Source of the DNA: CBDFHV01 sp965247705 | GTDB taxonomy: Bacteria; Pseudomonadota; Alphaproteobacteria; Rhodospirillales; CAMCUA01 | Assembly: GCA_965247705.1 (NCBI GenBank) | Contig: CBDFHV010000079.1 | Span: 1 to 64,000 of the forward strand | Length of the DNA stretch: 64,000 nucleotides | Direction: 5' to 3' | Shown here: positions 1 to 8,037 of the stretch, in pieces | How positions within the stretch are numbered: position 1 is the stretch's first letter | Layout of the letters: each line of letters starts with the position of its first letter | Notes under the pieces: generated by a model | Databases searched by the model: none | Told to the model about the DNA's origin: nothing | The model's input: the letters and a program-made list of their open reading frames with translations, nothing else | Position numbers and translations under genes: made by a program

Positions 1-86
1 ATCGCCAGAAGTTTTTCGCTGCGGCGGCATCCGAACATGACACCGCCGCCCCGCGAGGGACGGCGGCGTCGGTCGAGCGACTGGCC

Positions 87-320
87 TCAGTTGTTCGGCC
101 GGCCGGAATGAACGTGCAGCACCCGCAGGATGACATCGTCATCGGACTCGCCCGGCAGTCGGTTGTCCTCGATCCGTTGATAGACCTCATCGTCGACCGG
201 GACGACCCAGTCGCCGTCCGGCAGCCGCTTGGCCGTCGAGCGGAACGGATAGATCGCCGCATCGGCGATGGCGCGATTGGTCGCGTCGCTGATCCTGATG
301 GTTTTCATCGGAACGGCCAT
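87..320 (-). CDS. Small hypothetical phage protein (77 aa)
   Basis: I do not recognise this gene. It encodes a short protein starting MAVPMKTIRISD, mixed alpha/beta in appearance, with an acidic middle and a basic, Asn-rich end. The ATG at 320 shares one base with the TGA of the upstream DUF3489-like gene, a typical coupled start; a second ATG four codons in (308) is also possible. It is last in a leftward group of three small genes facing away from the late operon. The position suggests an early or accessory phage gene rather than a virion part. A GC-rich hairpin just downstream (about 42-70) has no T-run and is only a weak terminator candidate. Confidence 0.55.
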   Translation of the reverse strand: MAVPMKTIRISDATNRAIADAAIYPFRSTAKRLPDGDWVVPVDDEVYQRIEDNRLPGESDDDVILRVLHVHSGRPNN

Positions 321-883
321 CAACCGGCAATGCGGTAGACGCGACCGCGATCCTCGACCTTCTCCGAGGTGACGGCGAGGCCGAGCTTCTTCTTGAGCGC
401 GCCGGCGAATGCGCCGCGCACCGTGTGCCGCTGCCAGCCGGTGGCCTCCATGATCTGATCGACGGTCGCGCCTTCGGGCCGCCGCAGCATCTCGACCACG
501 AGAGCCTGCTTGGTGCCGGTGCGCAGCTTGACCGGCCCCTTCGCCCCGTCGCGGCCGGTGGCGGCCTTCTTCGCCTTGGCCGGGGCAGGTGCCGCCGGTT
601 CGGTCTCCTGGCCACCGTCGGCCGCCGTGTCGGCCAAATGGGGGCACTCGGCGGGCTCGACGTTGATGGCGAGCGCGCCCTCGGCAGTGATGGCGAAGTT
701 GGTCTCGCCGATGGCGGCACCGTTCCGGCGCGGCGCCTCGGCGATCAGGCCTCGGCGCAGGAGCGCGCCGGTGACCTTGGTGACGGCACCGCCCTTGAGC
801 GTCTTGGGCAACGGATGGATCGAGCCGTCGTCTCGCTGGGCGGCGACCGTGAGAATGATCATTTGGGTGTCGGTGAGTTTCAT
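320..883 (-). CDS. DUF3489-like winged-helix protein (187 aa)
   Basis: The C-terminal third (roughly residues 120-187) matches my memory of the DUF3489 family: a helix-turn-helix-like segment with GTKQALVVEMLRRPEGAT, then a tryptophan-containing recognition-helix region and a basic end. The N-terminal 60 residues carry a second small helical unit containing IHPLPK, which recurs in the next gene upstream (992-1519). A low-complexity Ala/Pro/Lys linker joins the two. The ATG at 883 has a strong AAGGAGGG ribosome site, so I prefer it to a longer start. Family members are usually found in phage and mobile regions; a DNA-binding role is inferred, not shown. Confidence 0.7.
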   Translation of the reverse strand: MKLTDTQMIILTVAAQRDDGSIHPLPKTLKGGAVTKVTGALLRRGLIAEAPRRNGAAIGETNFAITAEGALAINVEPAECPHLADTAADGGQETEPAAPAPAKAKKAATGRDGAKGPVKLRTGTKQALVVEMLRRPEGATVDQIMEATGWQRHTVRGAFAGALKKKLGLAVTSEKVEDRGRVYRIAG

Positions 884-991
884 GGGATTGCTCCCTCCTT
901 CGGTTGAGCGCACCGCGACCGTCGCGGCGCTGCTACCGCCCGAAGCCCCGTCGGGCGAACCCGGTCGGGGCCGGAGGGGCGCGGGGTTCGG

Positions 992-1519
992 TCAGTCGGT
1001 GGGCACGCGGACGGCGACCTTGCGGCCGTCCCGGTTGAACGCGTGTCCGTCGTGACCGGCCGCCGGTTCGGCGTGTTCGCCTTCCTTGAAGACGTGGTCG
1101 CAAAGGGTGCGCAGGCTGGCGAGGCGCATGTAGAGCGTCCCGACGTCGGCCCAATCGACCCGCTCGGGGTCGACGTTGAAGTGAACGCCGCACGCGTCTC
1201 TCAGCCGCTCGAGCAGGTCGTCGAACTCGTACTGGCCGGCTATGAAGGTTTCGCGGGCGGTCTTGTCGCTCGGCTCATCGGCCGATGCGCTCTCATTGGA
1301 GTCGGCGTGAAGGGCTTTCAGGCCCTTGTAGGTGATGCGCAGGAAGGGATCGAAGCCGGGGCGCTCGTCGGGCGTCTGCTCGATCAGCTCGCGTACGACG
1401 AGGCCGCCGACCAGCAAGTCGGCATCGACGTTCTTGGGCAGCGGGTGGATACGCCCGTCGGGGCGTTTGGCGGCCGCGGTGAGCGCGTCGCGTTCGGTGC
1501 CGGTGAGGTTTTGGGACAT
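992..1519 (-). CDS. Hypothetical phage protein with shared N-terminal module (175 aa)
   Basis: The first 50 residues resemble those of the DUF3489-like gene just downstream (both contain IHPLPK followed by a short helix and a Leu-rich segment), so the two probably share a small winged-helix-type module. The rest is acidic and helical with no motif I recognise. The ATG at 1519 follows an AAAGGAG site. The gene leads the leftward three-gene group, and the 100 bp between it and the terminase small subunit must hold divergent promoters. Function unknown; an early phage regulatory or accessory role is an inference from position. Confidence 0.6.
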   Translation of the reverse strand: MSQNLTGTERDALTAAAKRPDGRIHPLPKNVDADLLVGGLVVRELIEQTPDERPGFDPFLRITYKGLKALHADSNESASADEPSDKTARETFIAGQYEFDDLLERLRDACGVHFNVDPERVDWADVGTLYMRLASLRTLCDHVFKEGEHAEPAAGHDGHAFNRDGRKVAVRVPTD

Positions 1520-1620
1520 CGGTTTCTCCTTTCGATTACGACGTCATACACGCTCTGTTCCGGCCCGATAGCAAGCGCTTAAGACCATGAATCCAATGCT
1601 ATTTTCGAAGTTCCACGGGC
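1520..1620. promoter_or_regulatory. Divergent intergenic region between early and late phage genes
   Basis: This 101-bp gap separates the leftward early genes from the rightward late operon, so it should carry both promoters. It is less GC-rich than its flanks and contains an 8-bp palindrome AAGCGCTT near 1574. I could not assign a convincing -35/-10 pair. The call rests on geometry. Confidence 0.4.
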
Positions 1621-2172
1621 ATGGGCGTATCGCTGCGGGAATACGCGCGCCGGCGCGGGGTGAGCCATGTCGCGGTGATGAAGGCGATCCGCGCTGGCCG
1701 CATCACGCCCGAACCCGACGGCACCCTCGATCCGGCCAAGGCCGACGCCCAATGGGACGCGCGCACCGATCCGGCGCGGGCGCCCGAGCGGTCGGAGCCG
1801 GCGGAGGAGACGCCCCCGGCTGAGACGCGGCCGGCCGAGCTGCGTCCACCCGCGCCCGCAGGGGAGTCGGCGCCTCAAGGGTCCGCCACCTTCACGCAGG
1901 CGCGCACGGCGCACGAGATCGCCAAGGCGCAGCGGGCGCGTATTCAGGTGCAGCGGCTGCGCGAGGAGGTGGTCGACCGGGGCCACGCGACGGCGGAGGT
2001 GTTCCGCCTGGCGCGCCGCGAGCGCGACGCCTGGGTCAACTGGCCGGCCCGGGTAGCCGCCCTGATGGCGGCCGAGCTCTGCCTCGACGCCCACGTCATG
2101 CAGAAGGTTCTGGAGGCCCATGTCCGAGACCATCTCAACGAGCTTGCCGAGATCCGGCCCGAGTTCCGCTGA
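1621..2172 (+). CDS. Phage terminase small subunit (Nu1-like)
   Basis: The first 35 residues form a helix-turn-helix of the kind seen in Nu1 (LREYARRRGVSHVAVMKAI), which binds cos DNA at the start of packaging. A Pro/Ala/Glu-rich linker (about residues 40-95) leads to a helical C-terminal half rich in Arg and Glu that would oligomerise and contact the large subunit. Length (183 aa) matches lambda Nu1 (about 181 aa). The gene directly precedes and overlaps the large terminase by 53 nt, as small subunits do. The start lacks a strong ribosome site, so the exact first codon is less certain than the identity. Confidence 0.8.
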   Translation: MGVSLREYARRRGVSHVAVMKAIRAGRITPEPDGTLDPAKADAQWDARTDPARAPERSEPAEETPPAETRPAELRPPAPAGESAPQGSATFTQARTAHEIAKAQRARIQVQRLREEVVDRGHATAEVFRLARRERDAWVNWPARVAALMAAELCLDAHVMQKVLEAHVRDHLNELAEIRPEFR

Positions 2173-4144
2173 GCCCTTCGCCGGCGCCGGGGATATCGCC
2201 CGGGCCTGGCGCGACGGTCTGACACCGGACCCGCTGCTCTCCGTCTCGGAATGGTCGGAGAAGCACCGCATGCTGGCGGCGCGGGCCTCGGCCGAGCCGG
2301 GGCGCTACCGCATCGCGCGCACGCCCTACATGCGCGCCATCATGGATGCGCTGTCGCCGGCCGCTCCGTGCCGCCGCGTGGTGTTCATGAAGGCGGCTCA
2401 GGTCGGAGCCACAGAGGGAGCCAATAACTTCATCGGCTTCGTCATCCACCAGGCGCCGGGGCCGATGCTGGCGGTCCAGCCGACGGTGGAGCTGGCCAAA
2501 CGGAACTCCCGCCAGCGCATCGATCCGCTGATCGAGGAGAGTGCTGCGCTCCGGAGCCTGGTGAGGCCGGCGCGGTCGCGCGATTCCGGCAACACCATGC
2601 TGTCGAAGGAGTTCCCCGGCGGCATCCTGATCATGACCGGGGCCAACTCGGCGGTGGGTCTGCGCTCGATCCCAGCACGCTACATCCTCCTGGACGAGGT
2701 CGACGCCTATCCGGCCTCGGCCGACGAGGAAGGCGATCCGGTGACGCTGGCGGAAGCCCGCTCGCTGACTTTCGCGCACCGGCGCAAGGTGCTGTTGATC
2801 TCGACCCCGACCGTGAAGGGCTTCTCGCGCATCGAGCGCGAGTACGAGGCCTCGGACATGCGTCGGTATTTCGTGCCATGCCCCCATTGCGGGCACGCAC
2901 AGGTGCTCGTCTTCGAGCGGCTCAAGTGGGAGAAGGGCAAGCCCGAGACGGCGGCCTACCACTGCGCATCCTGCGAGACGCCGATCGCCGAGCACCACAA
3001 GACGGCGATGCTGGCGGCCGGCGTTTGGCGGGCGACCGGAACCGCGGCCGATCCCTCGACCATCGGGTTCCACCTCTCGGCCCTCTATTCTCCGGTCGGC
3101 TGGCTCTCGTGGGAGGCCATCGCGCGGGCCTGGGTGGCGGCGCAGGGCTCGGATGGCGCGACAGGGAGCGCCACCGGTTCGAGCGACCTGGAGCGCGTCC
3201 GCGCCTTTCGCAACACCATCCTCGGCGAGACCTGGGTCGAGAGCGGCGAGGCGCCGGACTGGCAGCGGCTCTACGACCGCCGCGAGCGCTGGCCCGCGGG
3301 CACGGTTCCCGCCGGCGGACTGTTCCTGACCGCCGGCGCCGATATCCAGAAGGACCGCATCGAGGTCGACGTCTGGGCCTGGGGCCGGGGCCTCGAGAGC
3401 TGGCTGATCGACCACATCGTCATCGAGGGCGGGCCCGAGCGCACCGAACCCTGGGCCGCCCTCGACCGGCTGCTCTCACAGGTCTGGCCCCATGAAAACG
3501 GCGCCGTGCTGGCGCTCGCAAAGCTCGCCATCGATACCGGCTACGAGCCCACCGCCGTTTATGGCTGGGCGCGCCGCGCCGGGGTCGCGCAAGTCGCGCC
3601 GGTCAAGGGCACCGACGGCTTCAACCGGTCGAGCCCGGTCTCGGGTCCGACCTATGTGGACGCTTCCGACGGCGGCAAGCGGCTGAGAAGAGGGGCGCGG
3701 CTCTGGAGCGTCGCCGTGTCGACCTTCAAGGCCGAGACCTACCGTTTCCTGCGGCTGGAACGGCCGACCGACGAGGAGCGCGCCGAGGGCAAACCCTATC
3801 CGCCCGGCAGCGTCCATCTGCCGCACTGGGTCGAGGACGAGTGGCTGAAGCAGTTCGTCGCCGAGCAGTTGGTGACGGTGCGCACGCGGCGCGGCTTCGC
3901 CCGGCTCGAATGGCAGAAGCTGCGCGAGCGCAACGAGGCGCTCGATTGCCGGGTCTATGCCCGGGCCGCCGCCTGGATCGCCGGCGCCGACCGCTTCCCG
4001 GAACGGCGCTGGCGGCGCATGGAAGCGGCACTGGCCGGCAACACGGTTCCCGAACGGGCCGGCACGAAGGACGCGGCGGCATCGGATCCCGGCTCCCGCC
4101 CGGCGGGGCGCCGGCGCGTGACCCGCAGCAAGTGGATGGGCTGA
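2120..4144 (+). CDS. Phage terminase large subunit, GpA family
   Basis: ATPase-nuclease motor that cuts concatemeric phage DNA and pumps it into the prohead. The ATPase domain has a Walker A-like KAAQVGATEG at residues 91-100 and a Walker B YILLDE at 188-193. Two CxxC pairs (Cys254/257 and Cys282/285) make the zinc-ribbon-like insert known in the GpA family. The nuclease domain begins near residue 390 with a GADIQKDRIEVDVW segment. The length of 674 aa is close to lambda gpA (641 aa). The gene overlaps the small subunit by 53 nt and is followed 3 nt later by the gpW-like gene, the canonical lambda order. Confidence 0.95.
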   Translation: MSETISTSLPRSGPSSAEPFAGAGDIARAWRDGLTPDPLLSVSEWSEKHRMLAARASAEPGRYRIARTPYMRAIMDALSPAAPCRRVVFMKAAQVGATEGANNFIGFVIHQAPGPMLAVQPTVELAKRNSRQRIDPLIEESAALRSLVRPARSRDSGNTMLSKEFPGGILIMTGANSAVGLRSIPARYILLDEVDAYPASADEEGDPVTLAEARSLTFAHRRKVLLISTPTVKGFSRIEREYEASDMRRYFVPCPHCGHAQVLVFERLKWEKGKPETAAYHCASCETPIAEHHKTAMLAAGVWRATGTAADPSTIGFHLSALYSPVGWLSWEAIARAWVAAQGSDGATGSATGSSDLERVRAFRNTILGETWVESGEAPDWQRLYDRRERWPAGTVPAGGLFLTAGADIQKDRIEVDVWAWGRGLESWLIDHIVIEGGPERTEPWAALDRLLSQVWPHENGAVLALAKLAIDTGYEPTAVYGWARRAGVAQVAPVKGTDGFNRSSPVSGPTYVDASDGGKRLRRGARLWSVAVSTFKAETYRFLRLERPTDEERAEGKPYPPGSVHLPHWVEDEWLKQFVAEQLVTVRTRRGFARLEWQKLRERNEALDCRVYARAAAWIAGADRFPERRWRRMEAALAGNTVPERAGTKDAAASDPGSRPAGRRRVTRSKWMG

Positions 4145-4147
4145 GAC

Positions 4148-4360
4148 ATGGCGGACATGACCTACACCGAAGATCAGGCGCGGGCGCTGCGCGAGGCGCT
4201 GACCTCGGGCGTGCTGACCGTTTCCTATGACGGCAAGAGCGTCACCTACCGCTCGGTGGACGAGATCAAGACGGCGCTCGCCGAGATCGAGAACGCGCGG
4301 GCCCGCGATGCCGGCAGGCAGGTGCGCCAGATCCGCATCGTCGGCAACAAGGGGTTCTGA
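4148..4360 (+). CDS. gpW-like head-tail joining protein (70 aa)
   Basis: A 70-residue protein lying between large terminase and portal, exactly where lambda W (68 aa) is. In W-family proteins a small alpha-beta fold binds the portal ring and completes the head before tail attachment. Here an N-terminal helix (YTEDQARALREAL), a short beta hairpin (TVSYDGKSVTYRS) and a second helix (VDEIKTALAEIENAR) fit that fold, followed by a basic tail. It starts 3 nt after the terminase stop and ends 2 nt before the portal start, so it is translated within the same operon. Confidence 0.8.
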   Translation: MADMTYTEDQARALREALTSGVLTVSYDGKSVTYRSVDEIKTALAEIENARARDAGRQVRQIRIVGNKGF

Positions 4361-4362
4361 GC

Positions 4363-5904
4363 ATGGGCTGGCTCGCACGCACCGCCGCCTCCTGGCGCGC
4401 GCTCCGCACCGGCGCCGGCCCATCCCGCCGGCCGATCCACGAGGCCGCGGGCTCGGGAAGGCGCTCGCTCGCCTGGCGGCCGGGCAACCCCGGCGCACTG
4501 GCGACGACCTTCGCCACCGGCCACGACCTCCGGGTCAAGTCGCGCGATCTGGTGCGCCGCAACGCCTGGGCCGGCAGCGCGGTGGATGCCTTCGTCACCA
4601 ACTGCATCGGCACCGGCATCAAGCCGCAGTCGATCGCCACCGACGCGGCGTTCCGCGAGGCTGTCCATGCGCTCTGGTGGGACTGGTGCGACGAGGCCGA
4701 CGCCGACGGCGTCACCGACTTCTACGGCCTCCAGGCGCTCGCCTGCCGGGCCATGCTGGAGGGTGGCGAGTGTTTCGTGCGGCTCAGGGTGCGCCGGCCC
4801 GAGGACGGTCTCGCGGTGCCGCTGCAGCTCCAGCTCCTGGAGGCCGAGCATGTGCCGCTCACCTTCAACACGACATTGCCGGGCGGCAACCTGGTGCGGG
4901 GCGGCATCGAGTTCGACCGCTTGGGACGAAGGGTCGCCTACCACCTGACCCGCGCCCATCCCGGCGATCCGGCGATGCGGCCGCGCGACCACGATCTGGT
5001 GCGGGTGCCGGCGGACCGCATCGCCCATCTCTTCCGGCCGCTCCGTCCCGGCCAGATCCGGGGCGAGCCCTGGCTCGCCCGGGCGCTGGTCAAGCTCGAC
5101 GAGCTCGACCAATACGACGACGCGGCGCTGGTCAAGGCCAAGGTCGCGGCGCTGTTTACCGGGTTCGTCGTCTCGCCCGACCCCGAGGACGCCGTCATGG
5201 GCGGGGACGAGCCGGACGAGGACGGTGTCGTCGAGGCCAGCCTCGAGCCCGGCACCATGCAGCGGCTGAAGCCCGGCCAGGATGTGCGCTTCGCCGAACC
5301 GGCCGACGCCGGGTCGAGCTACGAGGGGTTTTTCCGCAATCAGCTGCGCGCCGTCGCCACCGCCGCCGGCGTCACCTACGAGCAGCTGAGCGGCGATCTG
5401 ACCCAGGTCAACTATTCCTCGATCCGCGCCGGGCTGCTCGAGTTCCGCCGCCGCTGCGAGACCATCCAGCACGCCGTGGTGGTGCACCAGCTGTGCCGGC
5501 CGGTGTGGCGCGAGTGGATGAGAACGGCGGTGCTCGCCGGCGCCCTCGACGCGCCCGGGTTCGCGGCCGACCCGGCGCCTCATCTGACCGCCAAGTGGAT
5601 TCCCCAGGGCTGGCAATGGGTCGATCCCGAGAAGGAGTTCAAGGCGGTGGTGCTCGCCATCCGGGCCGGTCTCATGAGCCGGTCGGAAGCGATCTCGGCC
5701 TTCGGTTACGACGCCGAGGAGATCGACCGCGAGATCGCCGCCGACAACGCCCGCGCCGATGCGCTCGGCCTGGTGCTCGACAGCGACCCGCGCAAGGTCG
5801 CGCGCACCGGCGCCGCCCAGCCGGACGCGGAATCCGAACCCAAGTCCGATGAACGGGAATCGGATGAAGACGAACCCATGAACGAGATGAGGAGGCCGGC
5901 ATGA
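4363..5904 (+). CDS. Phage portal protein, lambda (GpB) family
   Basis: Forms the dodecameric ring at the unique capsid vertex through which DNA enters and leaves. The 513-aa sequence has the lambda-family portal pattern: a Trp/Arg-rich N-terminus, a central region with an LEAEHV segment followed by a beta-rich part, the IAHLFRPLRPGQIRG motif with WLARAL, and a C-terminal region with QVNYSSIRAGLLEFRR. The last 30 residues are highly charged. The gene lies between the gpW-like joiner and the protease, and its stop overlaps the protease start in an ATGA, a sign of translational coupling. Lambda gpB is 533 aa, so length agrees. Confidence 0.95.
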   Translation: MGWLARTAASWRALRTGAGPSRRPIHEAAGSGRRSLAWRPGNPGALATTFATGHDLRVKSRDLVRRNAWAGSAVDAFVTNCIGTGIKPQSIATDAAFREAVHALWWDWCDEADADGVTDFYGLQALACRAMLEGGECFVRLRVRRPEDGLAVPLQLQLLEAEHVPLTFNTTLPGGNLVRGGIEFDRLGRRVAYHLTRAHPGDPAMRPRDHDLVRVPADRIAHLFRPLRPGQIRGEPWLARALVKLDELDQYDDAALVKAKVAALFTGFVVSPDPEDAVMGGDEPDEDGVVEASLEPGTMQRLKPGQDVRFAEPADAGSSYEGFFRNQLRAVATAAGVTYEQLSGDLTQVNYSSIRAGLLEFRRRCETIQHAVVVHQLCRPVWREWMRTAVLAGALDAPGFAADPAPHLTAKWIPQGWQWVDPEKEFKAVVLAIRAGLMSRSEAISAFGYDAEEIDREIAADNARADALGLVLDSDPRKVARTGAAQPDAESEPKSDERESDEDEPMNEMRRPA

Positions 5905-7232
5905 CCATGCTGCCGCATATCGCGAGCCGGGTGCTGGATACGCCGCTGGCGATCGGCCAGGCCAAGCTCGAGGCGATCCTCGCCGTCATCGGCCCGCGCA
6001 TCGGCATCGAGGCGCCGGCGCCCGCCGTCATGAACGGCGACGGCCGCCGACGCGGCGCCAATCTTGTAACGCCCGAGGGCATCGCCGTCATCCCGGTGTT
6101 CGGCACGCTGGTCAAGCGGGCCGGCGCCATCGAGGCGGCCTCGGGCCTGACCTCCTACGGCCATCTCGAGGACCGGATCATGGACGCCGCGACCGACCCG
6201 GCGGTGCGCGCCATCCTGCTCGACATCGACAGCCCGGGCGGCGAGGCCGCCGGTGTGTTCGATCTTTCCGACCTCGTCTACGAGGCGCGCAGCCTCAAGC
6301 CGGTCTGGGCCGTCGCCGACGAGGAGGCCTTCTCCGGCGCCTATGCCATCGCCAGCGCCGCCGAGCGACTGATCGTGCCGCGCACCGGGGGCCTCGGCTC
6401 GATCGGCGTCGTCGCCGTCCATGTCGACCGCTCGGCGCGCGACGCCATGGAAGGGTTCCGCACCACCACCGTCTATGCCGGCGCGGCCAAGAACGACTTC
6501 AACCCGCACGAGACCCTGAAGGACGGCGCGCGGAAGACGCTGCAGGCCGAGGTCGACCGGGTCTACGGCCTGTTCGTCGACACCGTCGCCCGCAACCGCG
6601 GCCTGACGGCCGACGCCGTACGCGCCACCGAGGCCCGGCTCTTCTTCGGCGAGGACGCGGTCCGCGCCGGTCTCGCCGACGAGGTCGGCACCCTGCGCAG
6701 CGCCTTCGCCGCGCTCGCCGCGGCGCTCTCCGCCCCCCGATCGATCGTTGCCGCACCCGCTGCCCTGCCCGGGACGGCTAACACCCCGCCCAAACCAGCC
6801 ACCGGAAACGCCCCACCCAAGCCAACCACCGAAAAGGAGCAATCCATGAACGACGATACCGTCATCGAAACCACGAATGCCGACGCCGGCGCGCCGCCGG
6901 AACCCGAGACGAGTAATACGCCGGCGGCAGCGAATGCTGCCGCCGCGCCGCCGCACCTCGGAAGCAGCGAAGCCCGAGCCGAAGACCGCCGACGTGGTCG
7001 ACCTCGACAAGGTCCGGGCCGAAGCGCGCGGCGAGGGCGCGGCCGAGGCCGGGCTCATCGCCGAGCTCTGCACGCTGGCCGGCATGCCCGAGCGTACCGC
7101 CGAGATGCTCGCCAAGGGGCTTTCGGCCGACGCGGTGCGCCGGGAACTTCTGAACTTGAAGGCGGGCGCGGACGCCGAGGTGCACAACCATGTGCTCCCC
7201 GGCGCAGGGACCGGCGCTCCCGCCAGTCTTGA
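5901..7232 (+). CDS. S49-family capsid maturation protease (gpC-like), 3' end out of frame
   Basis: Serine peptidase of the SppA/ClpP fold that trims scaffold and capsid components during prohead maturation. The catalytic core is intact: oxyanion-region DIDSPGGEAAG near 108-118, a nucleophile Ser at about 145 (EEAFSGAYA) and a Lys at about 197 (AGAAKNDF). The start overlaps the portal stop. The natural scaffold-type C-terminus (DVVDLDKVRAEARGEG and on) lies in the +1 frame and ends at 7290. The frame given here leaves it near 6950 and runs into an Arg-rich nonsense tail. The cause could be an indel in the prophage, a sequencing error or, less likely, programmed frameshifting. Protease function could survive; the scaffold part would be lost. 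Confidence 0.85.
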   Translation: MTMLPHIASRVLDTPLAIGQAKLEAILAVIGPRIGIEAPAPAVMNGDGRRRGANLVTPEGIAVIPVFGTLVKRAGAIEAASGLTSYGHLEDRIMDAATDPAVRAILLDIDSPGGEAAGVFDLSDLVYEARSLKPVWAVADEEAFSGAYAIASAAERLIVPRTGGLGSIGVVAVHVDRSARDAMEGFRTTTVYAGAAKNDFNPHETLKDGARKTLQAEVDRVYGLFVDTVARNRGLTADAVRATEARLFFGEDAVRAGLADEVGTLRSAFAALAAALSAPRSIVAAPAALPGTANTPPKPATGNAPPKPTTEKEQSMNDDTVIETTNADAGAPPEPETSNTPAAANAAAAPPHLGSSEARAEDRRRGRPRQGPGRSARRGRGRGRAHRRALHAGRHARAYRRDARQGAFGRRGAPGTSELEGGRGRRGAQPCAPRRRDRRSRQS

Positions 7233-7290
7233 CGACAATCCGGTGGTGCGGGCGGCAACCGCCCGGGCCGCCGCTGCAAAGGAGGTCTGA
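6846..7290 (+). other. Internal start and scaffold (Nu3-like) region, interrupted by a +1 frame break
   Basis: Within the protease gene an AAAAGGAG site precedes an in-frame ATG at 6846 (MNDDTVIETT). This mirrors lambda, where the scaffold Nu3 is made from an internal start inside gene C. The following linker is Ala/Pro/Glu-rich. After about 6950 the conserved scaffold-like sequence (EAAKPEPKTADVVDLDK, LIAELCTLAGMPERTAEML) continues in the +1 frame to a TGA at 7290, 3 nt before the decoration gene. As sequenced, the scaffold cannot be made in one frame. The equivalence with Nu3 is an inference from position and layout. Confidence 0.6.
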
Positions 7291-7293
7291 TCC

Positions 7294-7962
7294 ATGAACG
7301 CTTATGCTGAATCCACCTACCTCGGCGACGTCCTCAAATGCGAGGCGCCGAACCTCTACAGCCGCGAGGCCGTCACGGTGCTCGCCGGCGACGGCGAAGA
7401 TCGGATGCTGAAAGTCGGCGCGGTGATCGCCGCGCGAACCCGGTCCACGGTCACGGTGACGGCCGGCGACGGCAACACCGGCGACGGTGAAGCCACGCTC
7501 GCCGACCCAGCGCTCGGCGCCCTGGCCGAGGCCGGCATCTACCGGCTCGCCTGCATCACGGCGGGTGCGGCCGGCACCTTCCAGGTGTTGAGCCCGAAGG
7601 GCTACGTTCTTCCCGACCTCACTGTCGGCACGGCCTATGAGGGCGGTCACCTCAACCTCACCGTCGCCGACGGCGCCGCCGACTTCGCCGCGGGCGATAC
7701 CTTCGTGGTCGAGGGATCGGGCGACGGCAAGGCGGTCGGCTTCGATCCGGCGGCCGTCGACGGCACGGCCGAAGCCATCGGTATCGTTGCCTATGACGTG
7801 ACCGCGCCGGACGGAACCGACGCGGAAGTCACGGCGATCCTGCGCGATGCCGTCCTCGCCGACCGGGCGATCGTCTGGCCCGCCGGTATCACCGAGGCAC
7901 AGAAGAATGCCGCGATCACCGATCTCGAAGCCCGCGGCATCCTCGTCCGCAAGGCCGCCTGA
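7294..7962 (+). CDS. Capsid decoration protein (gpD-like)
   Basis: A 222-aa protein with a GGAGG ribosome site, lying between the protease/scaffold and the major capsid gene as lambda D does. Lambda D (110 aa) cements the expanded capsid as trimers. This one has the gpD-type start (YAESTYLGDVLKCEAPNLYSREAVTVLAG) and the conserved end in which the protein returns to a GIVAYDVTAPDG segment, a string of Ala/Asp residues and an ITEAQKNAAITDLEARGI helix. The middle is a Gly/Asp/Thr-rich beta region that makes it about twice the lambda length, a common variant in alphaproteobacterial phages. Confidence 0.85.
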   Translation: MNAYAESTYLGDVLKCEAPNLYSREAVTVLAGDGEDRMLKVGAVIAARTRSTVTVTAGDGNTGDGEATLADPALGALAEAGIYRLACITAGAAGTFQVLSPKGYVLPDLTVGTAYEGGHLNLTVADGAADFAAGDTFVVEGSGDGKAVGFDPAAVDGTAEAIGIVAYDVTAPDGTDAEVTAILRDAVLADRAIVWPAGITEAQKNAAITDLEARGILVRKAA

Positions 7963-8037
7963 GCCTCACCCGCCGACCATCCATCCCCTGAACCCACCTG
8001 ATCGGCCCGGCTTTGCCGGCGCCGGAGGAGTCCTCTC

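Noticed and set aside
42..70. GC-rich hairpin as terminator for the leftward early genes
   Set aside because: The stem is good, but there is no T-run in the leftward direction, so I did not list it as a terminator.
4227..5852. 541-codon plus-strand frame overlapping the portal gene
   Set aside because: It is an Arg-rich shadow frame; the portal family match is in the other frame with proper start and coupled stop.
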